Shown here piece by piece: positions 18,962 to 28,726 of a DNA stretch of 64,000 bases. The position numbers were made by a program, and so were the translations under genes. The DNA is from Sneathiella glossodoripedis JCM 23214 (lineage in GTDB: Bacteria > Pseudomonadota > Alphaproteobacteria > Sneathiellales > Sneathiellaceae), in contig NZ_BAMS01000001.1 in NCBI RefSeq assembly GCF_000616095.1, forward strand, positions 1,488,001 through 1,552,000, in the 5' to 3' direction. Each line of letters opens with the position of its first letter. Positions within the stretch are counted from its first letter, which is position 1. Under the pieces are notes generated by a model, which saw nothing but the letters and a program-made list of their open reading frames with translations, was not told the origin of the DNA and did not search any database.

Positions 18962-20749
18962 ATGTTTTTTGCCAAGACACTAAAAGATCGCGCAGATCGT
19001 GAACTGGAAGATTGGGTAGCACCGGATTGTCACGGGCTGAACTTCTTCGATATTGATCATAGTCTGCAAAGTGTGATGGAGTTATATCTTCCTGACGATT
19101 TGAGGGAGCATATGACACCGGTTCTTAGAGAATTGGGGGAGGTTGCTGGCAACCGTCTCGATGAGCTGGCAAGAATATGTGATCGCCACCCACCGGTGCT
19201 CCACCCACGTGATGCACGGGGCCGGGATGAGGAGTGGATTGAATTCCATCCCGCTTACAAAGAAATGGAAAAAATCGCCTATGGGGATTTTGGTATCCAT
19301 TGTATGTCCCATAAAGCAGGGGTACATGGCTGGCCTGAGAAAATACCGCCGATGGCCAAGTATATTTTTACCTATTTGTTTGTGCAGGCGGAATTTGGCC
19401 TGATGTGTCCGATCTCTGTGACGGATACGTCTTACGGGCTGCTTGCCAAGCATGGTCCGAAGGAGGCGATGGACAAATTCGGCTGGCAGATGCTGAGTCA
19501 GAATATGGATGAGATCCATATGGGGGCCCAGTTCATGACAGAAAAAGTTGGGGGATCCGAGGTTGCCAATTTTGAAGTGACCGCCCGTTTTGAAGATGGT
19601 CATTGGCGATTGTACGGGGATAAATGGTTCTGCTCCTGCGCGGGGGCGGAAGTGGCATTGGTGCTTGCCCGCCCGGAAGGTGCGCCGAAGGATAATTCCG
19701 GCCTGGCGATTTTTGCAGTGCCACGACATCTTGAAGATGGCAGCCGCAACAAGTATCGCTTCGTCAGGCTCAAAGATAAAATGGGCACTAAGTCCATGGC
19801 ATCGGGAGAAGCAAAATTTGAAGGCGCAATTGGATATGCGTTTGGTGATGTAGGTGCGAAGAAGAACCCGGGCCTTCGCCAGATGATGGATCAGGTTGTG
19901 ATGTCACGCTTAAGTCACGGCGTGCGGGCAGCGGGCATGATGCGTAGATGCTTGAACGAGGCTTTGGTTACAGCGCAGAACCGAGAAGTATTTGGTGAGC
20001 CGATTATTGAAAAGCCACTATTGCGCCGTCAGTTGATGAAAATGATGCTCCCGACGGAGCAGTCATTATCCATGTTCCTGCATGTGGCAAATCAGCTGCA
20101 TAAGGCGGATGCGGGTGACAAACAGGCAGAGCGGCTGAACCGGATATTAACCCCGCTTTTGAAATTCAGAACCTGTCGCGACAATGTGGATGTTGCTGGA
20201 GGCGCGTTGGAAATCCGCGGCGGCAATGGTTTTATCGAAGATTGGGTAAATCCGCGGCTTGTTCGAGACGCTTACACAGGTTTGCTGTGGGAGGGAACTT
20301 CCAATATTAACGCGCTTGATATTACCACCCGGGCAATAGCCAAAACCCACGCACATGAAGATCTTGCAAACGATCTGATAGAACGCTTGGATGAGGCCGA
20401 AGGGTTGCCCGGTCAGTTTGCGGGTGAACTTAAAGGTTTGGTTGGCCGTGCAAAATCCTTCGCCGAAAAAATAGCGATGTCAGGAAATGAGATATTAGCG
20501 CGTCAGGCGTCCAATGCGCTTTATCATGCAACGACGGCAACGCTGTTTGCAGAAGAAGGCGCAAAGCTGGGCCGAGCTGGTAAAGATGCCCGTCGTTTGC
20601 TGTTGTCCCGCTTTGTACAGGACACAAAACTGAAACCCAGTGACCCTCTAGCTGTTGGAGAAACACGTTTTGAGGTTGAGGCGGGTAATCGGCTTCTTGA
20701 TACGAAGCCTGTGTCGTTGGAAGAAGCAACGGACCTATTGCAGCTTTAA
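18962..20749 (+). CDS. Acyl-CoA dehydrogenase, second of a tandem pair
   Basis: A 595-residue acyl-CoA dehydrogenase clearly paralogous to the preceding gene along its whole length, starting from W-V-A-P-D-C-H-G-L-N-F-F near residue 17 in both. It carries M-T-E-K-V-G-G-S-E, W-F-C-S-C-A-G, G-G-N-G-F-I-E-D-W and W-E-G-T-S-N-I-N. The pair lies in one operon, 26 bp apart, and probably arose by local duplication, with diverged acyl specificity or a heteromeric enzyme as possibilities. Electrons should go to ETF and the quinone pool. A very long hairpin terminator follows. Confidence 0.9.
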   Translation: MFFAKTLKDRADRELEDWVAPDCHGLNFFDIDHSLQSVMELYLPDDLREHMTPVLRELGEVAGNRLDELARICDRHPPVLHPRDARGRDEEWIEFHPAYKEMEKIAYGDFGIHCMSHKAGVHGWPEKIPPMAKYIFTYLFVQAEFGLMCPISVTDTSYGLLAKHGPKEAMDKFGWQMLSQNMDEIHMGAQFMTEKVGGSEVANFEVTARFEDGHWRLYGDKWFCSCAGAEVALVLARPEGAPKDNSGLAIFAVPRHLEDGSRNKYRFVRLKDKMGTKSMASGEAKFEGAIGYAFGDVGAKKNPGLRQMMDQVVMSRLSHGVRAAGMMRRCLNEALVTAQNREVFGEPIIEKPLLRRQLMKMMLPTEQSLSMFLHVANQLHKADAGDKQAERLNRILTPLLKFRTCRDNVDVAGGALEIRGGNGFIEDWVNPRLVRDAYTGLLWEGTSNINALDITTRAIAKTHAHEDLANDLIERLDEAEGLPGQFAGELKGLVGRAKSFAEKIAMSGNEILARQASNALYHATTATLFAEEGAKLGRAGKDARRLLLSRFVQDTKLKPSDPLAVGETRFEVEAGNRLLDTKPVSLEEATDLLQL

Positions 20750-20777
20750 GTCCTGAATTCTTAAAAATCTATTTTGC

Positions 20778-20831
20778 AAGCCTGCTTTGATATCTGTGAC
20801 AATATGTCGCCACAGATATCAAGGTAGGCTT
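20778..20831 (+). terminator. 21-bp hairpin after the acyl-CoA dehydrogenases
   Basis: Left arm 20778-20798 and right arm 20811-20831 pair over 21 bases with two G-U wobbles, around a 12-base loop. The core TTGATATCTGTG/CACAGATATCAA is perfect. It is followed by a T-rich run (ATTTCTATTT), as expected of a factor-independent terminator, and separates this operon from fnrL. Confidence 0.7.
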
Positions 20832-20986
20832 ATTTCTATTTAAGTTGCTGAAAAATATAGATTTTTTTTGTTTGCTTCCGACCGATAGTCAGTTGCGACA
20901 GCACCTGCGACATCCCGACACATTGCTGATTGCCAAGCTTAAGGCGCATGGTTGATGCGTGGAAAATTGGGGAAAGGATGGATGTC

Positions 20987-21784
20987 ATGGTTTACCAGGC
21001 AGTTGCACCAGATACACATGCAGATCGTAAAATTCGCAGCAGATCATTTACATTTGATGCGGGGAATTCCCTTCAGCCAAAAACCAACTACTGCGCTTCT
21101 TGTGCCGCCCACAAACAGGCAATTTGCGCCAGATTGCAAGGGCGGGAGCTGGAAGCATTTTCAGCAAGCAGTACTCATCATGTCTTCAAACCTGGTCAGA
21201 TGATTTTTAGTGAATTTGACGATGCGCTGACTGTTTATACCGTTGTGTCAGGGGATGTCAGGTTGTCGCGTATGCTGGATGACGGACGTCGCCAGATAAC
21301 CAGTTTCAAATCCAAAGGGGATTTTATCGGCTTAAGTACCAGCGGGCATTACACTAGTGATGCCGAAGCAATCAATGACGTGGTTGTCTGTCAGTTTACT
21401 GCACATGCGCTGAAAAACTCACTGGAAGAGTTTAATGCGCTGCAAAGCCGGCTTATGGAAATGATGCAGGAAGAAATGATGACGTTGCAGGATCATATGG
21501 TCGTGCTGGGCCGGAAAACACCGGTGGAAAAAATCGCCAGTTTTCTTATGGAACGTGTCAGGAGAGTCATTGATACAGACTTGGAAGAGATCACCGGTGA
21601 GGTTGCCATAACCCTTCCCATGACGCGAGCTGACATTGCAGACTTTCTGGGACTGACGATTGAAACTGTCAGCCGGACATTTACCAAGCTTCGTAAACAG
21701 GGCCTCATCGAGCTTAAAAGCGCCCATGATATTTCCATTACAGACCTTTACGGGCTCGAATTGCTCGCAAGTTCTGCGCATTGA
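20987..21784 (+). CDS. fnrL: Crp/Fnr-family oxygen-responsive regulator (FnrL/FnrN type)
   Basis: About 265 residues from the ATG at 20987 (AAAGGA 8 bases upstream; ATGs at 20948 and 20978 are alternatives). Cysteines at 36, 39 and 47 form C-x2-C-x7-C and a fourth lies at 135, the set that holds an oxygen-labile [4Fe-4S] cluster in FnrN/FnrL proteins. A cyclic-nucleotide-like domain is followed by a Crp-type helix-turn-helix with E-T-V-S-R-T-F, whose E and SR residues read TTGA half-sites. It leads an operon with hemN and stands before ccoNOQP, its expected targets; a matching palindrome lies before ccoN. Confidence 0.9.
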   Translation: MVYQAVAPDTHADRKIRSRSFTFDAGNSLQPKTNYCASCAAHKQAICARLQGRELEAFSASSTHHVFKPGQMIFSEFDDALTVYTVVSGDVRLSRMLDDGRRQITSFKSKGDFIGLSTSGHYTSDAEAINDVVVCQFTAHALKNSLEEFNALQSRLMEMMQEEMMTLQDHMVVLGRKTPVEKIASFLMERVRRVIDTDLEEITGEVAITLPMTRADIADFLGLTIETVSRTFTKLRKQGLIELKSAHDISITDLYGLELLASSAH

Positions 21785-21795
21785 GGGGAAGTGAA

Positions 21796-23145
21796 ATGAT
21801 TACGGCACTCGCAGAAAAATATAATGCGCCTGTTCCTCGTTACACCAGTTACCCAACGGCACCGCATTTTCGTCCGGTCGAAGACGCTGATTTTTATTCG
21901 GATTGGTTGCGACGGCTGGACCCGTCAGAGCCTCTCTCCCTTTATCTGCATGTGCCGTTTTGCAAAGAAATGTGTTGGTACTGTGGTTGCAACACCAAGG
22001 TCACGCGCAAATATGATCCTGTTGCGGATTATGCGGCAGCTTTACGCAGAGAGATCGCCTTGATCGCAGAGCAGTTGCCGGATCGTTTTACAGTGTCACA
22101 TATTCACTGGGGAGGAGGAACCCCGTCCATCCTGTCGGCAGAAGATTTTGAAGCGACAATGGGCTTGCTTGGTGATCTATTTGACTACACCCCAAATGCT
22201 GAGAGGGCAATTGAAATTGATCCGCGCACAGCAGACCCTGAAAAGATCGCTGTGCTGGCACGTTCGGGTATCAATAGGGCAAGTCTTGGCATTCAGGATT
22301 TCAGTCACAAAGTTCAGGCGGCGATAAATCGGGTACAATCGTTTGGATTGACGTATCAGGTAGTGAAAGCCTTACGTGCTAATGGCATTGAGCAACTTAA
22401 TTTTGATCTGATGTACGGTTTGCCTCATCAGGATGTCGCGGCATTGCGAAAAACGATCGAGCTGTCACACGAGCTGCGCCCAAATCGAATTGCTCTTTTT
22501 GGATATGCTCACGTTCCCTGGATGAAATCGCATATGAAAATGATCAACGAAGCAGACTTACCCAGTGGATCAGAGCGGGCCGAACAGGCTCTTGTTGCGG
22601 CTGATTGCTTGAAAGAGCTGGGATATGTTCAGATTGGCTTGGATCATTTTGCGAGGCCTGATGATCCTATGGCTATTGCACTTGGAATGAATAATCTGAA
22701 GCGTAATTTTCAGGGTTATACGACGGATAGTGCACAAAATCTCATTGGTCTGGGTGCATCTTCAATTGGGATGTTGCCGCAAGGATATGTTCAGAATGTC
22801 ACCAGTGTACATGAGTACAAAAGGGCTGTTGCAAATAAGGGGTTACCCATTGCAAAAGCGGTGGCGGTTACCGAGGACGACCGTATTCGGCGGTATATTA
22901 TTGAACGCTTGATGTGTGATTTGTCCGTTGATTTTGCTGAGGTGGAGACGCGCAATAATCTGCCAAGTGGCAGTTTTCAAACTGAGCTGGAAGCTCTTTC
23001 GATACTGGCAGAAGACGGATTGTTGTCCTTGAAGGGGGCAAAGATTGAAATCACGGAAACGGGCCGATTTCTTGTTCGAACCATCTGTGCTGTTTTCGAC
23101 ACGTATCTTGGCAAAGGGGCCGGGCAGCATTCGAGAACAATTTAG
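21796..23145 (+). CDS. hemN: Oxygen-independent coproporphyrinogen III oxidase
   Basis: A 449-residue radical-SAM enzyme that makes protoporphyrinogen IX from coproporphyrinogen III without oxygen, supplying haem under low oxygen. The cluster motif C-x3-C-x2-C reads F-C-K-E-M-C-W-Y-C, followed by W-G-G-G-T-P-S. The C-terminal HemN domain is present and the length is normal. The ATG at 21796 has GAGGGG upstream, 11 bp after the fnrL stop, so the two genes form one operon and hemN is probably made with, and regulated by, FnrL. Confidence 0.95.
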   Translation: MITALAEKYNAPVPRYTSYPTAPHFRPVEDADFYSDWLRRLDPSEPLSLYLHVPFCKEMCWYCGCNTKVTRKYDPVADYAAALRREIALIAEQLPDRFTVSHIHWGGGTPSILSAEDFEATMGLLGDLFDYTPNAERAIEIDPRTADPEKIAVLARSGINRASLGIQDFSHKVQAAINRVQSFGLTYQVVKALRANGIEQLNFDLMYGLPHQDVAALRKTIELSHELRPNRIALFGYAHVPWMKSHMKMINEADLPSGSERAEQALVAADCLKELGYVQIGLDHFARPDDPMAIALGMNNLKRNFQGYTTDSAQNLIGLGASSIGMLPQGYVQNVTSVHEYKRAVANKGLPIAKAVAVTEDDRIRRYIIERLMCDLSVDFAEVETRNNLPSGSFQTELEALSILAEDGLLSLKGAKIEITETGRFLVRTICAVFDTYLGKGAGQHSRTI

Positions 23146-23218
23146 TAAAATATAATATATATATGTACTTTGGCTGTTGTAGCTTTAATCGGAAAAATTT
23201 GGGAAATCAGCGAAGGAA

Positions 23219-23232
23219 TTGACTGAAGTCAA
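23219..23232. promoter_or_regulatory. FNR/FixK box upstream of ccoN
   Basis: TTGAC-TGAA-GTCAA is a perfect palindrome matching the TTGAY-N4-RTCAA anaerobox. It lies 101 bp before the ccoN start, a position that allows activation at about -41 with a short leader. FnrL from the neighbouring gene is the likely ligand. Confidence 0.7.
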
Positions 23233-23333
23233 TGTGTAAATCCCGCGGTGCTGGCAATCTCGGCTCAGGGAGTGGATGGCCGTCCTAATCATGGGGCGTG
23301 TTTCCCCAATTTGATCAATATATCTAACGACGG

Positions 23334-24965
23334 ATGACTGGTATGAACCTGTTATGGATAGCCTTTTCGATCATCGGAGCCATTGTTGGTCTTCTGCTTT
23401 CAGCGAAAGCAGTTGATCAGGGAATGATGATCCATGGCATGACGTTTGCGATTGCATCGGTGATTGCAGCTTATGCGCTGATTTCTCAACATTACAATTC
23501 CCGACCTGCGGTGGTGGATCAGTCAGGTGGACCTGATTACAACTTGGCGATTGTCAAATATGGAGTGATCGCTTCCATGTTTTGGGGCGTGGTTGGATTT
23601 CTTGTGGGCGTTGTGATCGCGTTTCAGCTATCATTTCCGGTGCTCAATCTTGATTTACCCTGGACTACTTTTGGTCGTTTGCGGCCATTGCATACCTCCG
23701 CTGTTATATTCGCTTTCGGTGGGAACGTGCTTTTGGCGACCTCTTTTCATGTGGTGCAACGGACTTGCCGGACGCGACTGGCGGGAACATTTTCGCCGTG
23801 GTTTGTGTTTTGGGGGTACCAGCTATTTATTGTTCTGGCAGCGAGCGGATACGTTCTTGGTATCACACAGGGTAAAGAATATGCGGAACCGGAATGGTAT
23901 GTTGATATCTGGCTGACATTGGTCTGGGTAGTTTATCTGATGGTTTTTCTGGCAACCCTGTGGAAGCGTCAGGAAAAGCATATCTACGTGGCAAACTGGT
24001 TCTATCTGGCCTTCATCATCACGGTTGCAATGCTGCATGTGGTGAATGCGTTGGCTATCCCGGTTAGCCTGACAGGCGTTAAAAGCTACTCGTTATTTGC
24101 GGGCGTTCAAAGTGCCTTGACCCAGTGGTGGTACGGCCACAACGCCGTTGGATTTTTCCTGACGGCAGGGTTTTTGGGAATTATGTATTATTTCATTCCC
24201 AAGCGGGTAAACCGTCCGGTTTATTCCTATCGGCTGTCCATCATTCACTTCTGGGCATTGATCTTTCTATACATTTGGGCGGGGCCGCATCATTTGCATT
24301 ACACCGCCCTTCCAGACTGGTCACAAACCCTTGGAATGACTTTTTCCATCATGCTGTGGATGCCATCCTGGGGCGGTATGATTAACGGCTTGATGACCCT
24401 ATCGGGGGCCTGGGATAAATTGCGAACCGATCCCGTTGTGCGCTTCCTTGTAACCTCTGTTGCTTTTTATGGCATGAGCACATTTGAAGGCCCGCTTATG
24501 TCCATTAAGGAAGTAAACGCGCTTAGCCATTATACAGATTGGACAATCGGTCATGTGCATTCAGGTGCTCTTGGTTGGGTTGCCTATATCAGCTTCGGTG
24601 CCCTGTATTTTCTGGCGCCAGTCGTATGGAAGCGCAAATCACTTTATTCTGACAAGCTGGTGTCCTGGCATTTCTGGATTTCCACCATTGGTATCCTTCT
24701 TTACATCACGGCGATGTGGGTATCCGGTATCATGCAGGGCCTGATGTGGCGTGCATATGATGCCTTTGGTTTCCTTGAATATTCTTTCAGCGAAACAGTG
24801 GAGGCCATGCATCCCTTCTATGTCATTCGAGCTCTTGGCGGTGTCCTGTTCCTGATCGGATCACTGATCATGGTCTACAACCTGTGGCGAACAGCCAAAG
24901 GGGATGTCCGTAGCGAAGAGAAAGATGAGCTTATTCTCAATCCAGAAGTAGCGGTTGCGAGGTAA
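23334..24965 (+). CDS. ccoN: Cytochrome cbb3 oxidase subunit I
   Basis: The 543-residue catalytic subunit of the high-affinity cbb3 terminal oxidase, in the inner membrane, reducing oxygen to water with proton pumping. About 12-14 hydrophobic helices are seen, with haem and copper histidines in [17 protein letters not shown] and G-P-H-H-L-H-Y-T, and W-T-I-G-H-V-H-S-G. The first about 75 residues add two helices found in many alphaproteobacterial CcoN proteins. It heads ccoNOQP and has an FNR-type box upstream. A second ATG nine bases downstream is an alternative start. Confidence 0.97.
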   Translation: MTGMNLLWIAFSIIGAIVGLLLSAKAVDQGMMIHGMTFAIASVIAAYALISQHYNSRPAVVDQSGGPDYNLAIVKYGVIASMFWGVVGFLVGVVIAFQLSFPVLNLDLPWTTFGRLRPLHTSAVIFAFGGNVLLATSFHVVQRTCRTRLAGTFSPWFVFWGYQLFIVLAASGYVLGITQGKEYAEPEWYVDIWLTLVWVVYLMVFLATLWKRQEKHIYVANWFYLAFIITVAMLHVVNALAIPVSLTGVKSYSLFAGVQSALTQWWYGHNAVGFFLTAGFLGIMYYFIPKRVNRPVYSYRLSIIHFWALIFLYIWAGPHHLHYTALPDWSQTLGMTFSIMLWMPSWGGMINGLMTLSGAWDKLRTDPVVRFLVTSVAFYGMSTFEGPLMSIKEVNALSHYTDWTIGHVHSGALGWVAYISFGALYFLAPVVWKRKSLYSDKLVSWHFWISTIGILLYITAMWVSGIMQGLMWRAYDAFGFLEYSFSETVEAMHPFYVIRALGGVLFLIGSLIMVYNLWRTAKGDVRSEEKDELILNPEVAVAR

Positions 24966-24970
24966 GGGAT

Positions 24971-25696
24971 ATGTTTAGTCACAAAATTATTGAGAAAAAT
25001 TCGATCCTTATGCTCGTACTGACATTAATTGTCGTATCCATCGGCGGGTTGATTGAAATCGTACCACTGTTTTATCTGGAAAGTACGATTGAAAAGGTAA
25101 AAGGCGTGCGACCCTACAGCCCACTGGAGCTGGCGGGTCGGAACATCTACATCCGAGAAGGGTGTTACAATTGTCATAGCCAGATGATCCGCCCTTTGAG
25201 GGACGAAGCTGAACGCTATGGTCATTATTCGCTTGCGGCAGAGAGCATGTATGATCATCCGTTTCAGTGGGGATCAAAACGCACCGGGCCTGATCTGGCA
25301 CGAGTGGGCGGGCGTTATTCAGATGAATGGCATGTGACACATATGCGGAACCCGCAAAGTGTTGTGCCTGAAAGCGTAATGCCAGCTTATTCATTTCTGG
25401 AAAAAACTGAACTTCGCGTTCCCGATATTACGGCTGATCTTGTGGCTCATCGGATGATGGGTGTGCCTTACAGTGATGAAATGATTGAGAATGCCAAAGC
25501 TGACTTAAAGGCTCAGGTTGATCCAGATGCTGATAACGTGGATGGTTTGCTGGCCCGTTATCCAAAGGCACAGGTTCGGGATTTTGACGGTAATCCAAAA
25601 TTACTGTCCGAACTGGATGCATTGATTGCGTATCTGCAGATGCTTGGCACGCTGGTTGATTTTACCAGCTATGAGCCAGAGCAAAATAATCGATAG
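24971..25696 (+). CDS. ccoO: Cytochrome cbb3 oxidase subunit II (monohaem cytochrome c)
   Basis: A 241-residue subunit with one N-terminal membrane anchor (about residues 12-35) and a periplasmic cytochrome c domain. The single haem-attachment motif is C65-Y-N-C68-H69; the axial methionine probably lies in V-M-P-A-Y near residue 138. It takes electrons from CcoP and passes them to CcoN. It begins 5 bp after ccoN. Confidence 0.97.
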   Translation: MFSHKIIEKNSILMLVLTLIVVSIGGLIEIVPLFYLESTIEKVKGVRPYSPLELAGRNIYIREGCYNCHSQMIRPLRDEAERYGHYSLAAESMYDHPFQWGSKRTGPDLARVGGRYSDEWHVTHMRNPQSVVPESVMPAYSFLEKTELRVPDITADLVAHRMMGVPYSDEMIENAKADLKAQVDPDADNVDGLLARYPKAQVRDFDGNPKLLSELDALIAYLQMLGTLVDFTSYEPEQNNR

Positions 25697-25705
25697 GAGG
25701 ATCAA

Positions 25706-25864
25706 ATGGATATTACATTTCAGGATGCTTCCTACTTTGCCCAGACATGGGGACTTTTATACCTGTTTGGCCTGTTCATGATTGTTCTGGTTTATGCCTT
25801 GTGGCCCCGAAATAAAAAGAAATTTGATGCGGCAGCTCAAATTCCGCTTGAGGAGAAAGACTGA
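25706..25864 (+). CDS. ccoQ: Cytochrome cbb3 oxidase small subunit
   Basis: A 52-residue single-helix membrane protein starting M-D-I-T-F-Q-D-A-S with a hydrophobic stretch at about residues 17-33 and a basic N-K-K-K after it, typical of CcoQ/FixQ. It stabilises the oxidase complex. A good AGGAGG site precedes the ATG, and its stop overlaps the ccoP start (TGATG). Confidence 0.93.
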   Translation: MDITFQDASYFAQTWGLLYLFGLFMIVLVYALWPRNKKKFDAAAQIPLEEKD

Positions 25865-26730
25865 TGTCCAAAGTGGAAAAAGATGAACTATCCGGCGTTG
25901 ATACCACTGGACATGATTGGGATGGTATCAAGGAACTTGATAACCCAATGCCGCGGTGGTGGCTGTGGACTTTTTATGCGACGATCATTTGGTCGATTGG
26001 TTACTGGGTTGTATACCCGGCTTGGCCATTGGTCAGTGATTATACCAAAGGTGTTTTTGGGTATTCCTCACGGGCAGAGCTACATGAAGAGCTTGCAAGT
26101 GTAGAAGAGGGGCGAGCATCCATCACTACAGAGCTTGTGAACGCGGATCTTGCTGATGTGAAAAATAATCCTCAATTGTATCAATTTGCGCTTTCTGGTG
26201 GTCGATCCAATTACGCGGTTAATTGTTCACAATGTCACGGGTCTGGCGCACAGGGTGCACCTGGATTCCCAAATTTGAATGATGATGATTGGCTTTGGGG
26301 TGGCTCAGTAGATGCGATTTACCAAACCATCAAATATGGCATCAGGTCGGATCATGACGAGACACGCACCGGTGAGATGCCAGCCTTTTTGCGGGATGAA
26401 ATTCTGGAGAAAGATCAGGTATCTGACGTGGCAGAATATGTTCTGTCCCTGTCACAAGAAGGACGTGATCCAGAGGCAGTTACTCGTGGCGCCGAAGTTT
26501 ACGCCAACGAGTGTGCATCCTGCCATGGAGAGAACGCACGCGGGAATCCGGAGTTTGGTGCCCCAAATCTGACTGACGCAATCTGGTTTTATGGCGGAGA
26601 TAAGCAAACGATTGTCAACACGATTGCCAATGGGCGCGCAAATGTAATGCCCGCTTGGGACGATCGTCTTGACGAGAGTGTGATCCGTCAGATCAGTCTG
26701 TATGTTCATTCACTGGGAGGCGGCAAGTAG
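25864..26730 (+). CDS. ccoP: Cytochrome cbb3 oxidase subunit III (dihaem cytochrome c)
   Basis: A 288-residue subunit with one membrane helix near residues 36-58 and two periplasmic cytochrome c domains. Haem motifs are C121-S-Q-C124-H125 and C217-A-S-C220-H221. It receives electrons from soluble cytochromes or the bc1 complex. The start overlaps the ccoQ stop by one base. Its stop codon sits in the loop of a GC-rich hairpin that separates the structural genes from ccoGHIS. Confidence 0.97.
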   Translation: MSKVEKDELSGVDTTGHDWDGIKELDNPMPRWWLWTFYATIIWSIGYWVVYPAWPLVSDYTKGVFGYSSRAELHEELASVEEGRASITTELVNADLADVKNNPQLYQFALSGGRSNYAVNCSQCHGSGAQGAPGFPNLNDDDWLWGGSVDAIYQTIKYGIRSDHDETRTGEMPAFLRDEILEKDQVSDVAEYVLSLSQEGRDPEAVTRGAEVYANECASCHGENARGNPEFGAPNLTDAIWFYGGDKQTIVNTIANGRANVMPAWDDRLDESVIRQISLYVHSLGGGK

Positions 26731-26739
26731 CCGCCCTCC
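26715..26739 (+). terminator. Hairpin between ccoP and ccoG
   Basis: GGGAGGCGGC pairs with GCCGCC(c)TCC around a 5-base loop that overlaps the ccoP stop codon, followed by a pyrimidine-rich run (ATCTCTCTTTCC). It may be a partial terminator, or an mRNA 3'-end protecting structure, giving more of the structural subunits than of the assembly factors. Confidence 0.4.
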
Positions 26740-26771
26740 GATCTCTCTTTCCTCCAGCAGGAGATTGTTAA

Positions 26772-28232
26772 GTGGATAGTAGTTCCGTTGAGAAAATTGA
26801 TGTAACGGCGGTCAATAAAAAGGAAAACCGCTCACTTTATGTCAAACGTGAAAAAATACATCCGAAGAAGGCGACGGGAAGTTTCCGCCGTCTGAAGTGG
26901 ATTATTATGGGGATTACACTTGCAATCTATTACATCACGCCTTGGATCCGGTGGGACCGAGGAGTGGGTGCACCAGATCAGGCCGTACTGGTTGATATTG
27001 AGCATAACCGTTTTTACTTCTTTTTTATCGAGCTGTGGCCACAGGAAGTATATTACATAACCGGTATTCTGATCGTAGCCGCCTTGTCCCTTTTTCTGGT
27101 GACAGCTTTGTTCGGGCGAGCTTGGTGCGGATATTCCTGCCCGCAAACCGTATGGACGGATCTTTTTATTTTCGTTGAGCGTGCTATTGAAGGAGATCGA
27201 AATGCCCGATTGAAGCTTGATCGGGCGCCGATGAGTTTCGATAAGTTTCAAAAACGCTTTCTCAAACATACCATCTGGGTCGCGATTGGAGTTGTGACAG
27301 GCGGAGCGTGGGTCTTTTACTTTGCGGATGCACCCACACTGTTTCGGGATCTGCTAACGTTTGAAGCCGGGAGTGTTGCCTATATTACGGTCGCAATCCT
27401 GACGGCGACTACTTATGTGTTTGGCGGACTGATGCGAGAGCAGGTGTGTACATATATGTGTCCGTGGCCGCGCATTCAGGGTGCTATGATTGACGAGGAA
27501 AGCCTTAGTGTAACCTATCATGCGCTGAGAGGTGAACCACGTGGGCCGCACAAAAAAGGGGATAGCTGGGAAGGACGGGGTCATTGTATTGACTGCAACC
27601 AGTGCGTTGCTGTCTGCCCAATGGGGATCGATATCCGCGATGGCTCCCAGCTTGAATGCATAACATGTGCGCTCTGTATTGATGCCTGCGATGGGGTTAT
27701 GGAAAAGATTGGGCTCCCCAAAGGTTTGATCAGTTATGATACATATGCAGGGCAAAATACTGCTGAGCCGATCAAGAAACAGCAGGTCCGTTTTATCCGG
27801 CCAAGAACACTTATTTACGGCTTTCTTTTGCTGCTCGTTGGCTCGATTATGCTGGTTACGCTTTTGAACCGGTCAGAGCTTGATGTCAATGTTATCAGGG
27901 ACCGCAATCCGCTATATGTGACACTGTCTGATGGAACGTTACGAAATGGCTATACGGTAAAAATTCTGAACAAAACACATGATCTGCGGCGATTTGAGAT
28001 ATCCGTAGAGGGAATTGAGATTACTTCCAGATGGTTGCAAACGGAAGGGCATAATGAGCAAGATCTGATCGTTGTTGTGCCAGGGGATGCCGTTTCAAGC
28101 GTTAAATTGTTTGTGGCCGCAAATGCGGAACAGCTTGCGGGTAAGAGCAGCAGGGATATTGCGATCGTTGTTAAAGATCTTGCAAATGGAAATGCGGAGC
28201 GAACCGAAACAACATTCAAAGGACCAAGATAA
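26772..28232 (+). CDS. ccoG: Cytochrome cbb3 oxidase accessory protein CcoG (FixG/RdxA), iron-sulfur
   Basis: A 486-residue membrane protein with about five helices, two [4Fe-4S] motifs (C-I-D-C-N-Q-C-V-A-V-C-P and C-I-T-C-A-L-C-I-D-A-C) near residue 275-305, and a C-terminal Ig-like domain. CcoG is a copper reductase needed to supply Cu(I) to CcoN. An additional redox pair is suggested by W-C-G-Y-S-C-P-Q near residue 118. The start is a GTG at 26772 with AGGAG upstream. Confidence 0.95.
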   Translation: MDSSSVEKIDVTAVNKKENRSLYVKREKIHPKKATGSFRRLKWIIMGITLAIYYITPWIRWDRGVGAPDQAVLVDIEHNRFYFFFIELWPQEVYYITGILIVAALSLFLVTALFGRAWCGYSCPQTVWTDLFIFVERAIEGDRNARLKLDRAPMSFDKFQKRFLKHTIWVAIGVVTGGAWVFYFADAPTLFRDLLTFEAGSVAYITVAILTATTYVFGGLMREQVCTYMCPWPRIQGAMIDEESLSVTYHALRGEPRGPHKKGDSWEGRGHCIDCNQCVAVCPMGIDIRDGSQLECITCALCIDACDGVMEKIGLPKGLISYDTYAGQNTAEPIKKQQVRFIRPRTLIYGFLLLLVGSIMLVTLLNRSELDVNVIRDRNPLYVTLSDGTLRNGYTVKILNKTHDLRRFEISVEGIEITSRWLQTEGHNEQDLIVVVPGDAVSSVKLFVAANAEQLAGKSSRDIAIVVKDLANGNAERTETTFKGPR

Positions 28233-28726
28233 TGGCATTTTCAGCTACGCGCCCGATTACCGGGAAACATGTTCTGGCTATGTTGGTGGGTTTTTTCCTG
28301 TTCATGCTGATTGCAAACGGATTTTTTCTGTATTTTGCGCTTACCAGCTTCTCTGGCTTGTCGACAGAAGATCCATACAAGAAAGGCCTAAATTATAATC
28401 AGGCACTGCTGGCGAAAGAGCAACAAATTGCCAGAGGTTGGAAACCTGATCTGAACATCAGGCATGGGACCAATGGTGAAGTGATGGTAACCTTAAATGT
28501 GCTTGATGCAACGGATCAACCGGTTCGTTTCACGGATGTAAAAGCGGTGTTCTGGAGACCGGCTGTGCAAGGTGAGGATGTTGATCTGGTGTTTAGCGAA
28601 AATGGCAATGAACTTACGGCAGCTGCGACCCTTGATAAATTGGGAAATTGGGAGCTGCGTATAGAGCTGTATGATGCCGCGCACGAGTCGCCTTATCGGC
28701 TGGAGAAACGGATATGGATCAAGTAG
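28232..28726 (+). CDS. ccoH: FixH/CcoH family protein
   Basis: A 164-residue protein with one N-terminal membrane helix (about residues 14-36) and a periplasmic beta domain, matching FixH/CcoH, which helps the cbb3 oxidase assemble. It starts on the last base of the ccoG stop (TAATG) and overlaps ccoI by 13 bp, so the three are tightly coupled. Confidence 0.9.
   Translation: MAFSATRPITGKHVLAMLVGFFLFMLIANGFFLYFALTSFSGLSTEDPYKKGLNYNQALLAKEQQIARGWKPDLNIRHGTNGEVMVTLNVLDATDQPVRFTDVKAVFWRPAVQGEDVDLVFSENGNELTAAATLDKLGNWELRIELYDAAHESPYRLEKRIWIK

Noticed and set aside
19082-19729. Open frame of 215 codons opposite the second acyl-CoA dehydrogenase
   Set aside because: The sense strand is strongly conserved with the paralogue; the antisense product has no features.
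23149-23165. AT-dinucleotide run after hemN as a repeat element or terminator
   Set aside because: Only a short low-complexity stretch, with no stable stem or repeat family.
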